A stretch of DNA of 64,000 nucleotides from Sphingomonas pruni NBRC 15498 (GCF_001598455.1 NZ_BCYZ01000013.1:1-64000); one strand, 5' to 3'; shown: positions 25,396 to 35,495, counted from the stretch's first letter. A program made the numbers and translations. Notes: generated from the sequence alone by a model not told the origin.

Positions 25396-26031
25396 TCAGC
25401 GATGGCCTGGCAGCATCGCCGTCACCACTTGCCGTCCACTGCGGCGCGTTTCGAACACCACCCCAGCGAGATGCAGCGCGATGAGGACGTAAAGCAGATT
25501 GGCGGCTAGCTCATGGATCTCGCCCAGCGGCCCTTCCTCACCCTCTTCTCCTTTGCCCTCTTCCCGTTCTTCCGTTTCCCGCGCCTCGGCATATGAGCCA
25601 CCGGTCGCCGCGGCCGGGGCAGGCGTCGATCGCGTCTCGCGTGGCACGCCGGGGAGACCGGCCATGGCGATGCCGGTCGCGATGATGACCAGCAAACAGG
25701 ACCAGATGGCATAGACCATCAGGGCGCCGAGCGGGTTGTGCGAGCTATGAAGGCGCTTCTCCCCCGCCACGATCTCACGGATGTGCGCGATGGCCGCGCG
25801 CGGACTTGGCGGGAACGCCGAGAAGCGCGCTTCGGCAGGGCCGATCAATCCCCAAATCAGACGTGCGGCGAGGATTGCTGCAAGCGCATAACCCACCCAG
25901 ACATGCGTGCTCGACCCTTCCTCGGTGAAGACCGCGTTAACCAACACCGCGGCGACGATCGACCAATGGGTTATCCGAACGACGGCGTCCCAACGGCGCG
26001 GGCGCGGTGCATCAGTCGTCATCACGGTCAT
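25396..26031 (-). CDS. Cytochrome b561 with acidic loop
   Basis: The 211-residue membrane protein resembles prokaryotic cytochrome b561 / hydrogenase cytochrome b subunits. Four hydrophobic segments lie near residues 20-38, 45-66, 103-123 and 175-195. Candidate heme-ligand histidines are in VRITHWSIV, SSTHVWVGYAL, SHNPLGALMV, GEIHELAAN and LIALHLAGVV. Unusually, the loop between the third and fourth segments carries a strongly acidic Glu/Gly stretch, TEEREEGKGEEGEEG, not part of the core fold. AAGGAGG lies 7 bases before ATG 26031. The start overlaps the 3' end of a small exported acidic protein gene by 20 bases, so the two form an operon. It would pass electrons between the quinone pool and a periplasmic partner. 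Confidence 0.85.
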   Translation of the reverse strand: MTVMTTDAPRPRRWDAVVRITHWSIVAAVLVNAVFTEEGSSTHVWVGYALAAILAARLIWGLIGPAEARFSAFPPSPRAAIAHIREIVAGEKRLHSSHNPLGALMVYAIWSCLLVIIATGIAMAGLPGVPRETRSTPAPAAATGGSYAEARETEEREEGKGEEGEEGPLGEIHELAANLLYVLIALHLAGVVFETRRSGRQVVTAMLPGHR

Positions 26032-26242
26032 GGTCTTCCTCCTTCGCTGGATTGCCGGGTTTCTCGCAGCGCGCCGCGCTGCACGGCTCGGCGTCCGCCT
26101 TGGCGGCCTGCGGTGCCTTTTCCGCCGCCCGGTCCGCTGCCCGCGGCCCAGGCGAGGCAGCGGGCCGGTATGCGGCCAGCGCGGCAAATGCGATCGCGGA
26201 TAACGCCGCCACAGAGGCGATGCCGATAAGCTTCGAAACCAT
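26012..26242 (-). CDS. Small exported or membrane-tethered protein with acidic His/Cys tail
   Basis: The 76-residue product starts MVSKLIGIASVAALSAIAFAALAAYR, a signal peptide or anchor. An Ala/Pro-rich linker follows, then CSAARCEKPGNPAKEEDHDRDDD with two cysteines four residues apart and an acidic end with a histidine. GGAG lies 9 bases before the ATG. Its 3' end overlaps the cytochrome b561 gene by 20 bases, which strongly suggests joint function. I recognise no family. The tail could bind a metal ion or sit against the acidic loop of the cytochrome; that is speculation. Confidence 0.6.
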   Translation of the reverse strand: MVSKLIGIASVAALSAIAFAALAAYRPAASPGPRAADRAAEKAPQAAKADAEPCSAARCEKPGNPAKEEDHDRDDD

Positions 26243-26486
26243 GTTTCTTTCTCCAGGTTGGGAAGTCCCGACCTTCGCGGTTCGATCGCATTGCGCCATC
26301 GGCTAAGCGCTTATCCCGCCCGGCATACGCACTCGCTTAGGCGGCGATGTTCAGCGCCGAGAATGGGCACATTCAGGAATGGCCTGATGAAAATACGCGC
26401 GAAGAGCCTTGCCCCGAAATAGGGGAAGCTACGGATTTGGAGGTCATCGGGCGCCGTTTACTGCGGTGCGGAGCAGCACGGGGAAC

Positions 26487-27248
26487 GTGATCGTGGCAGC
26501 GCCACCGCAGACGGAGCCGGACGCGGTCGACCCGCACCTCGGGCGGCAGCTAATCTACCGCGTCGAGGATCTGGCGAAAGTCTATGGTTCGGGCGACAAT
26601 GCGGTCCATGCCCTTCGCGGCACGACGTTCGAGGTCGCCGAAGGAGAAATGCTGGTCCTGCTGGGCCCTTCCGGCTCCGGCAAGTCGACGTTGTTGAACA
26701 TCCTGGGCGGACTGGACCACGCCAGTGGCGGTAAGGTCTGGTTCTTCGACCGCGAGATCACCGCGTTCGACGATGACGCCTTGACTGAATATCGCCGCCG
26801 CAGCGTCGGCTTCGTCTTTCAATTCTACAATCTGGTGGCGTCATTGACTGCCCGCGAGAACGTCTCGCTGATCACCGAAATCTCCGAGGATCCGATGGAC
26901 CCGGTGGAGGCCCTGGCGATGGTCGGGCTGGAAGAACGGCTCGATCATTTTCCGGCACAACTTTCCGGTGGCGAGCAGCAGCGTGTGGCGATCGCACGCG
27001 CCATCGCCAAGCGCCCGCGGGTATTGCTTTGCGACGAACCCACCGGTGCGCTGGACAGCCAGACCGGTACGCGGGTGCTTGCCGCGCTCGACCAGGTGAA
27101 CCGGGAATTCGGCACCACCACCTTCATCATCACGCACAATGCGGTGATCGCCGACATGGCCGGCGAAGTCATGCTGTTCGGTGATGGACGGATCGCCGGA
27201 CATCGCCACAACCGCACCCGCAAGTCCCCGCTGGAGTTGAGCTGGTGA
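26487..27248 (+). CDS. ABC exporter ATP-binding protein (LolD/MacB type)
   Basis: The roughly 253-residue ATPase contains all ABC motifs: Walker [13 protein letters not shown]-loop [12 protein letters not shown], signature [14 protein letters not shown], Walker [13 protein letters not shown] and the switch histidine in FIITHN. The close resemblance to LolD/MacB ATPases and the following FtsX-type permease place it in a type VII ABC system. The stop overlaps the permease start by 4 bases. The start is uncertain: GTG at 26487 has GGGGAA close by, and an in-frame TTG at 26409 would add 26 residues. Confidence 0.92.
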   Translation: MIVAAPPQTEPDAVDPHLGRQLIYRVEDLAKVYGSGDNAVHALRGTTFEVAEGEMLVLLGPSGSGKSTLLNILGGLDHASGGKVWFFDREITAFDDDALTEYRRRSVGFVFQFYNLVASLTARENVSLITEISEDPMDPVEALAMVGLEERLDHFPAQLSGGEQQRVAIARAIAKRPRVLLCDEPTGALDSQTGTRVLAALDQVNREFGTTTFIITHNAVIADMAGEVMLFGDGRIAGHRHNRTRKSPLELSW

Positions 27249-29620
27249 TACGGCTGCGCTCGACGCTTACCGTAAAGCTGTTCCGCGACTTGTGGCGGCT
27301 ACGAGCGCAAGCAGTGGCGATCGCGCTGGTCACCGCGGCCGGTATCGCGACGGTGGTGATGGCGCAGGGGCTGATCCGCTCGCTCGACGCGACGCGCGCC
27401 GCCTATTACGATCAATATCGTTTCGCCGACATCTTTGCCCCGCTCGTGCGCGCTCCCGAGCCCGTAATCGCGGAGGTTCGCCGGCTGCCCGGCGTCGCGG
27501 CGGCCGACAGTCGGATCAGCGCGCGTGCAACGCTCGACCTGCCGCAGATCGGCGAGCCGGTGTCCGCGCGGGTGCATTCGCTTCCCGCCCCGACGGCCGA
27601 CGCGCTCAATCGCCTGGTGTTGCGCAGCGGTCGCTTTCCAGAGCCCGAGAACCCGAATGAGGTGGTCGCGAGCGAGCCCTTCGTGCTCGGCGCCGGGCTC
27701 CGTCTGGGCGACCGCTTCCGCGCCGTATTGTACGGCAAGCAGGTCGAGTTACGCCTGGTGGGAACGGTGCTTTCGCCCGAATATATCTATGCGCTCGCGC
27801 CGGGTCAGTTCATGCCCGACAATCGTCATTACGGTATCTTGTGGATGGCGCGCGAACCTCTGGCCGCGGCGCTCGATCGCAAACAGGCGTTCAATGAAGC
27901 GCTCGTCCGGCTCAGCCCCGGTGCCGATTCCGATGACGTGATTCGCCGGCTCGATCTGCTGCTGGCGCCCTATGGCGGGGTTGGGGCCTATTCGCGCAAG
28001 CAGCAGATATCTGACCGCTTCATCTCGAGCGAGATCGAGCAATTGCGGACCATGGCGGCGGTGCTTCCGCCGGTATTCCTGCTGGTCGCGGCGTTCCTGC
28101 TGAACATCGTATTGGCGCGGCTCGTCGAGACGGAACGCGAAATAATCGGCCTGATGAAGGCATTCGGCTTCCGTAACCGCGCGATCCTCCTTCACTATGC
28201 GGCGCTCGCTTTGCTGCTCGCCTTTGGCGGATTCGTTCTCGGTATCGGTCTGGGTATCTGGCTCGGGCGCGCGCTGTCGCAAGTATATCAGCGCTTCTAC
28301 ACCTTCCCGTTTCTCGCATTCCGCGCCGGCCTCGACGTTTATCTGCTCGCGGCGGCCGCGACGCTGGTTCCGGTTCTGCTCGGTGCAACAACGGCTGTCT
28401 GGCGATCGGCGCGATTGACGCCCGCCGCCGCCATGCAGCCGCCCAAGCCGGCGGACTTTTCGAGCGCGATATTGGGTCGGCTGACCAATCGGCTCGGTCC
28501 CGACGAGCCTAGCAGGATAATCTTGCGCGGGCTGCTGCGGCGTCCGCTGCGTACGGCATTGACCGTGCTTGGGCTGGCTTCGGCGCTGGCGCTCTATGTC
28601 GCCACCCAGAATGCGCCGGCGAGCATGAACCGGATGATCGAGCTGGGCTTTGGCGCCGCCGACCGATCGGACCTGATGGTCACCTTCGCCGAGGCGCGCG
28701 ACGCGCGCGCGCTGTTCGAACTGGCACGCATTCCGGGCGTGATCGCGGTGCAGCCGTTCCGGGCCACCGACGCACGCTTTCGAGCGGGCCATTACCTGCT
28801 GCGCGAAGGACTCGTCGGCGCCGAGCGCGACGCCGATCTCAGTCGGCTGGTCGACATGCAAGGCGACGCCGTGTCGTTGCCGAAGGACGGCGCGATCATC
28901 TCCGGTCGAATGGCACAGGCGTTGGACGTCGGCCGGGGCGATGTCGTCGAAGCGGAAGTGGGCGAGGGGGAGCGGCCCGTGCTGCGGCTACCCGTGGTCG
29001 GCGTGCTGGACAGCCCTTTCGGCGCGACCGCGACGCTCGATCGCGGCGCGCTCAATCGGCTGTTGCGAGAGGGAAACACCTTGTCCGGCGCCTATTTGGA
29101 GGTCGACCCGGCACGGCGTGCGGCGGTGGAGAAACGGCTCGAGCAGAGCCCGATGGTCGCCGGTATCAGCAGGAGCGCCGCTGCAGAGCGCGCGATCCGC
29201 TCGACGATCGAGGAGAATCTGCTGACCATGACGCTATTCTATAGCGGCCTTGCCGGACTCGTCGTCGCCGGCGTCGTCTATAACAGCGCGCGGATCAGCC
29301 TGTCCGAACAGGCGCGCGATCTTGCCTCGCTGCGCGTCCTCGGCTTCCGGCGGCGCGAAGTCGCCTTCGTCCTGTTGGGCGAGCAGGCCATCCTGCTTCT
29401 CCTCTCGCTGCCGCTCGGGCTCGTCGGCGGCGTGGAACTCTGGCGATATCTGGCCGGGCGTTTCAACAGCGACCTCTTCACCATTCCCGTAGTGATCGAC
29501 CCGCGCGTTCTGGGACAGGGGGTGATCGTCATGGCCGCCGCCGGCGCGGCAACCGCAATGCTGATACGCCGCCGCGTCGACCGGCTCGACTTGGTACGCG
29601 CCCTCAAGACGAGAGAATAA
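27245..29620 (+). CDS. ABC transporter permease, duplicated FtsX domains
   Basis: The 791-residue permease has an N-terminal membrane segment, then two MacB-PCD/FtsX halves. The first has a periplasmic domain (about 45-260) and three membrane segments near 275-385. The second has a membrane segment near 435-455, a periplasmic domain (about 465-655) and three segments near 665-780. This eight-to-ten-segment double arrangement resembles the YbbP/LolE-like and DevC-like permeases that use mechanical force on periplasmic partners rather than transport through the membrane. It sits between its ATPase (4-base overlap) and an HlyD-type adaptor (3-base gap). Confidence 0.9.
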   Translation: MIRLRSTLTVKLFRDLWRLRAQAVAIALVTAAGIATVVMAQGLIRSLDATRAAYYDQYRFADIFAPLVRAPEPVIAEVRRLPGVAAADSRISARATLDLPQIGEPVSARVHSLPAPTADALNRLVLRSGRFPEPENPNEVVASEPFVLGAGLRLGDRFRAVLYGKQVELRLVGTVLSPEYIYALAPGQFMPDNRHYGILWMAREPLAAALDRKQAFNEALVRLSPGADSDDVIRRLDLLLAPYGGVGAYSRKQQISDRFISSEIEQLRTMAAVLPPVFLLVAAFLLNIVLARLVETEREIIGLMKAFGFRNRAILLHYAALALLLAFGGFVLGIGLGIWLGRALSQVYQRFYTFPFLAFRAGLDVYLLAAAATLVPVLLGATTAVWRSARLTPAAAMQPPKPADFSSAILGRLTNRLGPDEPSRIILRGLLRRPLRTALTVLGLASALALYVATQNAPASMNRMIELGFGAADRSDLMVTFAEARDARALFELARIPGVIAVQPFRATDARFRAGHYLLREGLVGAERDADLSRLVDMQGDAVSLPKDGAIISGRMAQALDVGRGDVVEAEVGEGERPVLRLPVVGVLDSPFGATATLDRGALNRLLREGNTLSGAYLEVDPARRAAVEKRLEQSPMVAGISRSAAAERAIRSTIEENLLTMTLFYSGLAGLVVAGVVYNSARISLSEQARDLASLRVLGFRRREVAFVLLGEQAILLLLSLPLGLVGGVELWRYLAGRFNSDLFTIPVVIDPRVLGQGVIVMAAAGAATAMLIRRRVDRLDLVRALKTRE

Positions 29621-29623
29621 GCC

Positions 29624-30832
29624 GTGCCAGCCAAACGCATCACCGGTCCTCGCATCCTGCTCGCGCTGATTGTCATCGCGTTGGCGGTCGCCGTCTATGT
29701 CGCCACGCGCGTCGCACCGGTGGAGGTCGAGGCGGGATCGGTCACCCGCGGGCCGATGACGGTGACCGTCGACGACTTGGCCGAAACGCGCGTGCGCGAC
29801 CTCTACACGGTCTCGGCGCCGGTCGGCGGCGAGCTGTTGCGGGTTCCGCTCAAGCCTGGTGCCCGCGTCGTCGCGGGCGTGACTGTGCTCGCGCGTATCA
29901 AGCCGCCCGAGCCGGCGCCGCTCGACGCCCGGACGGTCGCGCAGATCGAGGGGAATATAGCAACGCTCGAGGCGCAGGCCGATGCGGCCGATGCCCAGAC
30001 CGAAGCGGCGCGGACCGCGGTGACGTTGTCCGGTCGTCAGTTCACGCGCCTGACCACGCTCTACGGACGAGGGTTCGTCGCCCGCGCGGCTCTCGACGAG
30101 GCCGAGGCCGCTCGTGACCGGGCGAATGCAGGACTGCGTTCGGCGCGTCGCGCGGCCGAGGCGGCGCACGAAGCGGTGCGCGCGGCACGTGCGGGGTTGA
30201 TCCCGCCCCAGGCCGGCGGCGCTGGGCGCGGAATAGTCGATGTGCGCGCGCCGGTCAGCGGGTTCCTCCTGAGCGTGCCGCAGGAGAGTGCTCGCGTGGT
30301 GCTCGCCGGAACGCCGATTGCGGCCGTCGGCGACGCAACGCAGATCGAACTCGTCACCGACCTCTTGTCGGCGGATGCGGTCGAGGTGCAGCCAGGAGCT
30401 GCGGTCTCGGTCGAGGATTGGGGCGGAGCGAGACCGCTGGTCGGTCGGGTGCGCCTGGTCGAACCCTATGGTTTTCTCAAGGTGTCGGCTCTGGGCGTCG
30501 AGGAGCAGCGGGTGAACGTCGTCATCGATCTGCTCGATCCTCCATCCGTCTGGGCCCGGCTCGGTCACGGGTTTCGCGCGACGGTACGGATCACCGTGTG
30601 GTCGGCAAATGATCGGGTGCGCGTTCCGGTCGGGGCGCTGTTTCGCAAGGGCGACCAATGGCAGGTGTTTCGCATTTCGTCCGACCGGCGGGTTGACGCC
30701 GTGACCGTCAAAGTGGGCCACATGAATGCCGATTGGGCCGAAATACTCGCCGGGCTCAACCCCGGCGATCGGGTCGTTCTGCATCCCGGCGACAAGGTCG
30801 CGGACGGCACCCGTATCGCTGTACGCAAATAG
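29624..30832 (+). CDS. HlyD-family periplasmic adaptor
   Basis: The 402-residue product has one N-terminal membrane anchor (residues about 10-27). It then has a split biotinyl-lipoyl domain (VSAPVGGELLRVPLKPGARVVAGVTVLARI, and later VRAPVSGFLLSVPQESARVV) around an Ala/Glu-rich coiled-coil hairpin (about 105-195), and a C-terminal beta-barrel and membrane-proximal domain. Such adaptors link an inner-membrane ABC or RND pump to an outer-membrane duct. Start is GTG at 29624, three bases after the permease stop. No TolC homologue is adjacent, so a shared TolC is expected. The cargo is not predictable from sequence. Confidence 0.9.
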   Translation: MPAKRITGPRILLALIVIALAVAVYVATRVAPVEVEAGSVTRGPMTVTVDDLAETRVRDLYTVSAPVGGELLRVPLKPGARVVAGVTVLARIKPPEPAPLDARTVAQIEGNIATLEAQADAADAQTEAARTAVTLSGRQFTRLTTLYGRGFVARAALDEAEAARDRANAGLRSARRAAEAAHEAVRAARAGLIPPQAGGAGRGIVDVRAPVSGFLLSVPQESARVVLAGTPIAAVGDATQIELVTDLLSADAVEVQPGAAVSVEDWGGARPLVGRVRLVEPYGFLKVSALGVEEQRVNVVIDLLDPPSVWARLGHGFRATVRITVWSANDRVRVPVGALFRKGDQWQVFRISSDRRVDAVTVKVGHMNADWAEILAGLNPGDRVVLHPGDKVADGTRIAVRK

Positions 30833-30950
30833 GGCAGGAAGGCGCCCGCTTCTTTACGGCCGCCGCCATGTCGCCGCTACCCGGGAGAAACGCCCGCGCT
30901 AGGGTAATCTACCTAATGTGCCGCCGATCAAATGATGCGAAGCGATCGTC

Positions 30951-31652
30951 ATGTCTCGCTTGCATCTCCACGTCGAACGCCACACCGTCGAGCGCATCGG
31001 CTGGCTGCGTGCCGCGGTCCTCGGCGCCAATGACGGCATCGTTTCGACCGGCAGCCTGATCGTCGGCATCGCGGCGTCCTCGGCCGGAAAGGCGGAGGTA
31101 TTGCTCGCCGGCATCGCCGCGCTCGTTGCCGGTGCGATGTCGATGGCTGCTGGGGAATATGTCTCGGTCAGCTCACAGGCCGACAGCGAAAGGGCGAACC
31201 TCGCCAAGGAAAGTGGCGAACTTCGCGATCAACCCGAATTCGAGCGGGAGGAATTGGCCGGCATTTATGTAGCGCGAGGCCTCACTCCCGAACTCGCTGG
31301 TCAGGTTGCCGACCAATTGATGGCGAAGGACGCGCTCGGCGCTCACGCTCGCGATGAACTCGGCATCTCCGAGCTGTCGACTGCGCGTCCCCTCCAGGCT
31401 GCGTTCACGTCCGCGGCGACCTTCAGCGTCGGTGCGGCCGCGCCGCTGCTGGTGGTCGCGCTCGCTTCGACGGCTTTGCTCATCCCGCTCGTCACGGTCA
31501 CCTCGCTGGTCTGTCTCGCCATCCTCGGCGCATTGGGAGCCAAGGCCGGCGATGCCGCGCTGCTCAGATCGGTGGTGCGAGTGACGTTCTGGGGCGCGCT
31601 GGCGATGGCATTGACGGCGGGAATCGGCAAGCTCGTCGGGACAGCGGTCTGA
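30951..31652 (+). CDS. VIT1/CCC1-family membrane protein
   Basis: The 233-residue protein matches the VIT (vacuolar iron transporter-like) family. It starts with LHLHVERHTVERIGWLRAAVLGANDGIVSTGSLIVG, continues with GAMSMAAGEYVSVSSQADSERANLAKE, and has five hydrophobic segments (two near residues 22-70 and three near 145-230). The central cytoplasmic region is Glu-rich, EFEREELAGIYVARGLTPELAGQVADQLM, the segment that binds Fe2+ or Mn2+ in studied members. The role would be export or sequestration of divalent metal. It follows the ABC exporter by 118 bases and may have its own promoter. Confidence 0.9.
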   Translation: MSRLHLHVERHTVERIGWLRAAVLGANDGIVSTGSLIVGIAASSAGKAEVLLAGIAALVAGAMSMAAGEYVSVSSQADSERANLAKESGELRDQPEFEREELAGIYVARGLTPELAGQVADQLMAKDALGAHARDELGISELSTARPLQAAFTSAATFSVGAAAPLLVVALASTALLIPLVTVTSLVCLAILGALGAKAGDAALLRSVVRVTFWGALAMALTAGIGKLVGTAV

Positions 31653-31759
31653 CGCCGCTGGAACCGGGCGAGCCTTACCGCCAACCCGATCAAAACGCGA
31701 AATGAAACGGGCCGAGGATCGCTCCCCAGCCCGCATGCATTTCCGGCTGAGGTCTCGGC

Positions 31760-34075
31760 CTATTTGGCCTCGGCCTTGGCGGTCTTGCCGCCCTTCTTGC
31801 CCGGCTTCTTGGGCGCCGCCGGGGTGATCTCGAAGGCCAGTGCGCCGTCCTTCATCTTCACCACCACTTCGCCGCCATGGACCAGCTTGCCGAACAGCAA
31901 TTCCTCGGCGAGCGGCTGCTTGATCTTCTCCTGGATCAGGCGGCCCATCGGGCGGGCACCGTAGAGCTTGTCATAGCCCTTGGTGGTCAACCACTTCTTC
32001 GATTCGTCATCCAGGCTGATATGGACGTTGCGGTCCGCCAGCTGCAGCTCGAGCTGCAGGATGAACTTCTCGACCACTCGGGCGACGACCTCGGGCGGGA
32101 GGTAGCCGAACGGGACGATCGCATCGAGGCGGTTGCGGAATTCGGGCGTGAACATCCGCTGCACCGCCTGTTCGTCCTCACCCTCGCGAGTCAAATTGCC
32201 GAAGCCCACCGTCTCGCGCGCCATGTCGGACGCGCCGGCATTGGTCGTCATGATCAGGATGGTGTTGCGGAAATCGACCGTCTTGCCGTGATGATCAGTC
32301 AGCTTGCCGTTATCCATCACCTGCAACAGGATGTTGAACAGGTCCGGATGCGCCTTCTCGATCTCGTCGAGCAGCAGCACCGAATGCGGCTGCTGGTCGA
32401 CCGCGTCGGTCAGCAGGCCGCCCTGATCGTAACCGACATAGCCCGGAGGGGCACCGATCAGCCGGCTGACCGAGTGACGCTCCATATATTCGGACATGTC
32501 GAACCGCTGCAGCGGGATGCCCATGATCGACGCGAGCTGACGCGCGACCTCGGTCTTGCCGACACCGGTCGGGCCGGTGAACAGATAGTTGCCGATCGGC
32601 TTATCGGGATCGCGGAGACCAGCGCGGCTGAGCTTGATCGCCGAGGCGAGCTTTTCGATCGCGTCATTCTGCCCGAACACGACACGCTTCAGGTCGGTCT
32701 CGAGCGTCTCGAGCGCCTTCTTGTCGTCGGTCGACACCGATTTCGGTGGGATGCGCGCCATCGTCGCGATCACCTGCTCGATCTCGCGGGTGGTGATCGT
32801 CTTCTTGCGGCGGCTCGGCGGCACCAGCATCTGCATAGCGCCGACTTCGTCGATCACGTCGATAGCCTTGTCCGGCAGCTTGCGGTCGTTGATGTAGCGC
32901 GCCGACAGTTCGACCGCCGACTTGATCGCGTCCGGCGTGTAGCGGACCTGATGATGCTCCTCGAACGCAGAGCGCAGGCCGGCCAGGATCTTCACCGTAT
33001 CCTCGATCGTCGGCTCGTTGACGTCGATCTTCTGGAACCGGCGCAGCAAGGCGCGGTCCTTTTCGAAATGGTTGCGGAATTCCTTGTAGGTGGTCGACCC
33101 GATGCAGCGGATCGTGCCGCCCGACAGAGCCGGCTTGAGCAGGTTCGACGCGTCCATCGCGCCGCCGCTAGTCGCGCCGGCACCGATCACCGTGTGGATC
33201 TCGTCGATGAACAGGATCGCGTCGGGCATCTTTTCGAGCTCGGTCACGACCTGCTTCAGCCGCTCCTCGAAATCGCCGCGATAGCGCGTGCCGGCGAGCA
33301 ACGCGCCCATGTCGAGCGAATAGATCACCGCGGGCTTCAGCACGTCGGGCACGTCGCCCTCGACGATCTTGCGCGCCAGACCTTCGGCGATCGCCGTCTT
33401 GCCGACGCCGGGATCGCCGACATAGAGCGGGTTGTTCTTCGAACGGCGGCATAGGATTTGTACCGTACGGTCGACCTCCGCCATGCGGCCGATCAGCGGA
33501 TCGACCTTGCCGTTCTTGGCCTTCTCATTGAGGTCAACGGTGAACTGCTTGAGCGCGCTTTCGTTCTTGCCCTTCTCGCTCTTGGTCGACTTCTCTTCCT
33601 CGGCGCCCTTGGGAGTCGAGGCCTCGACCGGCGCGCCGCCTTTGCCGACGCCGTGCGAGATGAAGCTGACCGCGTCGAGCCGGCTCATATCCTGCTGCTG
33701 CAGGAAATAGACCGCGTAGGATTCGCGCTCGCTGAACAACGCGACCAGCACGTTGGCGCCGGTCACTTCGTCGCGGCCCGATGACTGGACGTGCAGGATC
33801 GCGCGCTGGACGACGCGCTGGAACCCGCTGGTCGGCGACGGATCGGTCGCCTTGTCGACCTTGAGCGCATCGAGCTCGGTGTCGAGATATTGCGCGACGG
33901 TCATCTTGAGCTCGTCGAGATCGACGCCGCACGACGCCATCACCTTGGAGGCGTGTTCGTCATCGACCAGCGCAAGCAGCAAATGCTCGAGCGTCGCATA
34001 TTCGTGGCGGCGCGACGAAGCGGCTTCGAGCGCCTTGTGGAGAGTGGTTTCGAGCGCGGAGGCGAAACTCGGCAT
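31760..34075 (-). CDS. clpA: ATP-dependent Clp protease ATP-binding subunit ClpA
   Basis: ClpA unfolds substrates and feeds them to ClpP; with ClpS it degrades N-end-rule proteins. The predicted 771-residue protein has the Clp-N domain (about 1-140), a first AAA+ module with GDPGVGKTAIAEGLA and a second with FTGPTGVGKTEVARQLA, each with Walker B (ILFIDEIHT; VLLLDEIEKAHPD). The C-terminus ends in a Lys/Ala-rich tail (KKPGKKGGKTAKAEAK). ATG at 34075 gives the family N-terminus MPSFASALE and has AGGAG upstream; the frame could start 9 codons earlier. No clpS lies in this window next to it. Confidence 0.97.
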   Translation of the reverse strand: MPSFASALETTLHKALEAASSRRHEYATLEHLLLALVDDEHASKVMASCGVDLDELKMTVAQYLDTELDALKVDKATDPSPTSGFQRVVQRAILHVQSSGRDEVTGANVLVALFSERESYAVYFLQQQDMSRLDAVSFISHGVGKGGAPVEASTPKGAEEEKSTKSEKGKNESALKQFTVDLNEKAKNGKVDPLIGRMAEVDRTVQILCRRSKNNPLYVGDPGVGKTAIAEGLARKIVEGDVPDVLKPAVIYSLDMGALLAGTRYRGDFEERLKQVVTELEKMPDAILFIDEIHTVIGAGATSGGAMDASNLLKPALSGGTIRCIGSTTYKEFRNHFEKDRALLRRFQKIDVNEPTIEDTVKILAGLRSAFEEHHQVRYTPDAIKSAVELSARYINDRKLPDKAIDVIDEVGAMQMLVPPSRRKKTITTREIEQVIATMARIPPKSVSTDDKKALETLETDLKRVVFGQNDAIEKLASAIKLSRAGLRDPDKPIGNYLFTGPTGVGKTEVARQLASIMGIPLQRFDMSEYMERHSVSRLIGAPPGYVGYDQGGLLTDAVDQQPHSVLLLDEIEKAHPDLFNILLQVMDNGKLTDHHGKTVDFRNTILIMTTNAGASDMARETVGFGNLTREGEDEQAVQRMFTPEFRNRLDAIVPFGYLPPEVVARVVEKFILQLELQLADRNVHISLDDESKKWLTTKGYDKLYGARPMGRLIQEKIKQPLAEELLFGKLVHGGEVVVKMKDGALAFEITPAAPKKPGKKGGKTAKAEAK

Positions 34076-34229
34076 TAGACTATTACTCCTGACGGGCCGC
34101 ATGAACGCACGGCCCTTTGCCCTAATGTCGGGTGGGGAGGGCCCCGCATCAAGCGCCGGCCATTATTCGCATCGTCATGTCGGCCAGCCATGAGTGAAAG
34201 CCGGGCCGGCGCGAAGATGCGATTCGCGC

Positions 34230-34424
34230 TCATCGCTTGAATAGAGAGTCAGCGCTTGCGCGATGGTTAACGGCGCGTTGCATATGATTTTTGATGCGTG
34301 CGATCTCGCCTTCGAGGATAGCGATACGCTCCTCGAGCTCGGCCACCGAGAGCGGATCGAGGTCCTGTTTGACCAGGAGCGCGATCGGGTCGCCGGGGCG
34401 CGGGAGATTCTCTTCGGAATCCAT
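34230..34424 (-). CDS. DUF1192 small protein
   Basis: The 64-residue product begins MDSEENLPRPGDPIALLV and has the DUF1192 core LDPLSVAELEERIAILEGEIARIKNHM followed by a C-terminal RASADSLFKR. It is a short cytoplasmic coiled coil found in most alphaproteobacteria, without a known function. It lies between clpA and, divergently, a quinone oxidoreductase. The ATGGTTAA sequence at 34263-34270 is inside this gene and is not taken as regulatory. Confidence 0.88.
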   Translation of the reverse strand: MDSEENLPRPGDPIALLVKQDLDPLSVAELEERIAILEGEIARIKNHMQRAVNHRASADSLFKR

Positions 34425-34493
34425 GAGCGTGAACGTTGACCCTGGGCCGGGCGATGTCAATAACCCCAGCGGGTTTCCGACGAAGGGGTGCGA

Positions 34494-35495
34494 ATGAACG
34501 CGATACCGACCGTGATGCGCGCGATCGATCCTGAAGAGCCGGGCGGACCCGAGGTGCTGCGGGTCGTCGAACGCCCCGTGCCGGCGCCGGGCGAGGGCGA
34601 GGTGTTGATCCGGGTCGCCGCCGCTGGGATCAACCGTCCCGAAGTGCTGCAGCGAATGGGCGCCTATCCGCCGCCGCCGGGCGCGCCGTCGATCCCGGGG
34701 CTGGAAGTCGCCGGCACGATCGTCGCCACCGGCGCGGGCGTCGAGCGCGATCTGATCGGCCAACCGGTCTGCGCGCTGATCGCCGGCGGTGGCTACGCGG
34801 AATATGCCGTCGCGCCCTACGGCCAATGCCTGCCGGTGCCCGAGGCGCTGACCATGATCGAAGCGGCGGCGATGCCCGAGACTTTGTTCACCGTGTGGAC
34901 CAATCTGTTCGAGCGCGGCTTTGCGGCAGAGGGCGATACCGTGCTGGTCCATGGCGGCACCAGCGGCATCGGCACGATGGCGATCGCCCTGTGCAATGTG
35001 TTCGGCGTGGAGGTGATCGTCACCGCCGGGTCCGACGAGAAATGCGCGGCGGCCAAAGTGGTCGGCGCCGACCACGCGATCAATTACAAGACGCACGATT
35101 TCGTCGAAGAGGTGAAGACGATCACCGGCGGCAAAGGCGTCGCGGTGGTGCTCGACATGGTCGGCGGCGACTATGTGCCGCGCAATTTGCAGTGTCTCGG
35201 CGATGACGGCCGCCATGTCTCGATCGCGGTGCAGGGTGGCGGCCAGGCGACGATCCCGATCTTCGAGATCATGCGTCGCCGGCTGACGCTGACCGGATCC
35301 ACGCTGCGTCCGCGTTCGGTCGCGTTCAAGACTGCCGTGGCCGATGAACTCGCCCGTACGGTGTGGCCGCATGTCGAGGCGGGCCAGTTGAAGCCGGTGA
35401 TCGACACCGTGTTCGCCTTCGATCGGGCGCCCGATGCGCACAGGCTGATGGAATCGGGCAATCACGTCGGCAAGATAGTGCTGGAGATCGCGTAA
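34494..35495 (+). CDS. NAD(P)H:quinone oxidoreductase, PIG3-type
   Basis: The 333-residue medium-chain reductase carries VAAAGINRPEVLQRMGAYPPPPGAPSIPGLEVAGTIVATG, the PIG3-family N-terminal pattern. It then has the Rossmann motif VLVHGGTSGIGTMAIALCNVFGVEVIVTAGS and a typical DMVGGDYVPRNLQCL segment. It should reduce quinones with NADPH. ATG at 34494 follows AAGGGG; an in-frame GTG two codons earlier is also possible. It is divergent from DUF1192 and followed by a GST gene 104 bases downstream. Confidence 0.92.
   Translation: MNAIPTVMRAIDPEEPGGPEVLRVVERPVPAPGEGEVLIRVAAAGINRPEVLQRMGAYPPPPGAPSIPGLEVAGTIVATGAGVERDLIGQPVCALIAGGGYAEYAVAPYGQCLPVPEALTMIEAAAMPETLFTVWTNLFERGFAAEGDTVLVHGGTSGIGTMAIALCNVFGVEVIVTAGSDEKCAAAKVVGADHAINYKTHDFVEEVKTITGGKGVAVVLDMVGGDYVPRNLQCLGDDGRHVSIAVQGGGQATIPIFEIMRRRLTLTGSTLRPRSVAFKTAVADELARTVWPHVEAGQLKPVIDTVFAFDRAPDAHRLMESGNHVGKIVLEIA

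Noticed and set aside
31877-33454. A 525-codon plus-strand frame inside clpA
   Set aside because: Pure antisense shadow; ClpA AAA+ motifs on the minus strand are unambiguous.
34263-34270. CtrA half-site ATGGTTAA
   Set aside because: It lies within the DUF1192 coding sequence near its end, not in a promoter position.
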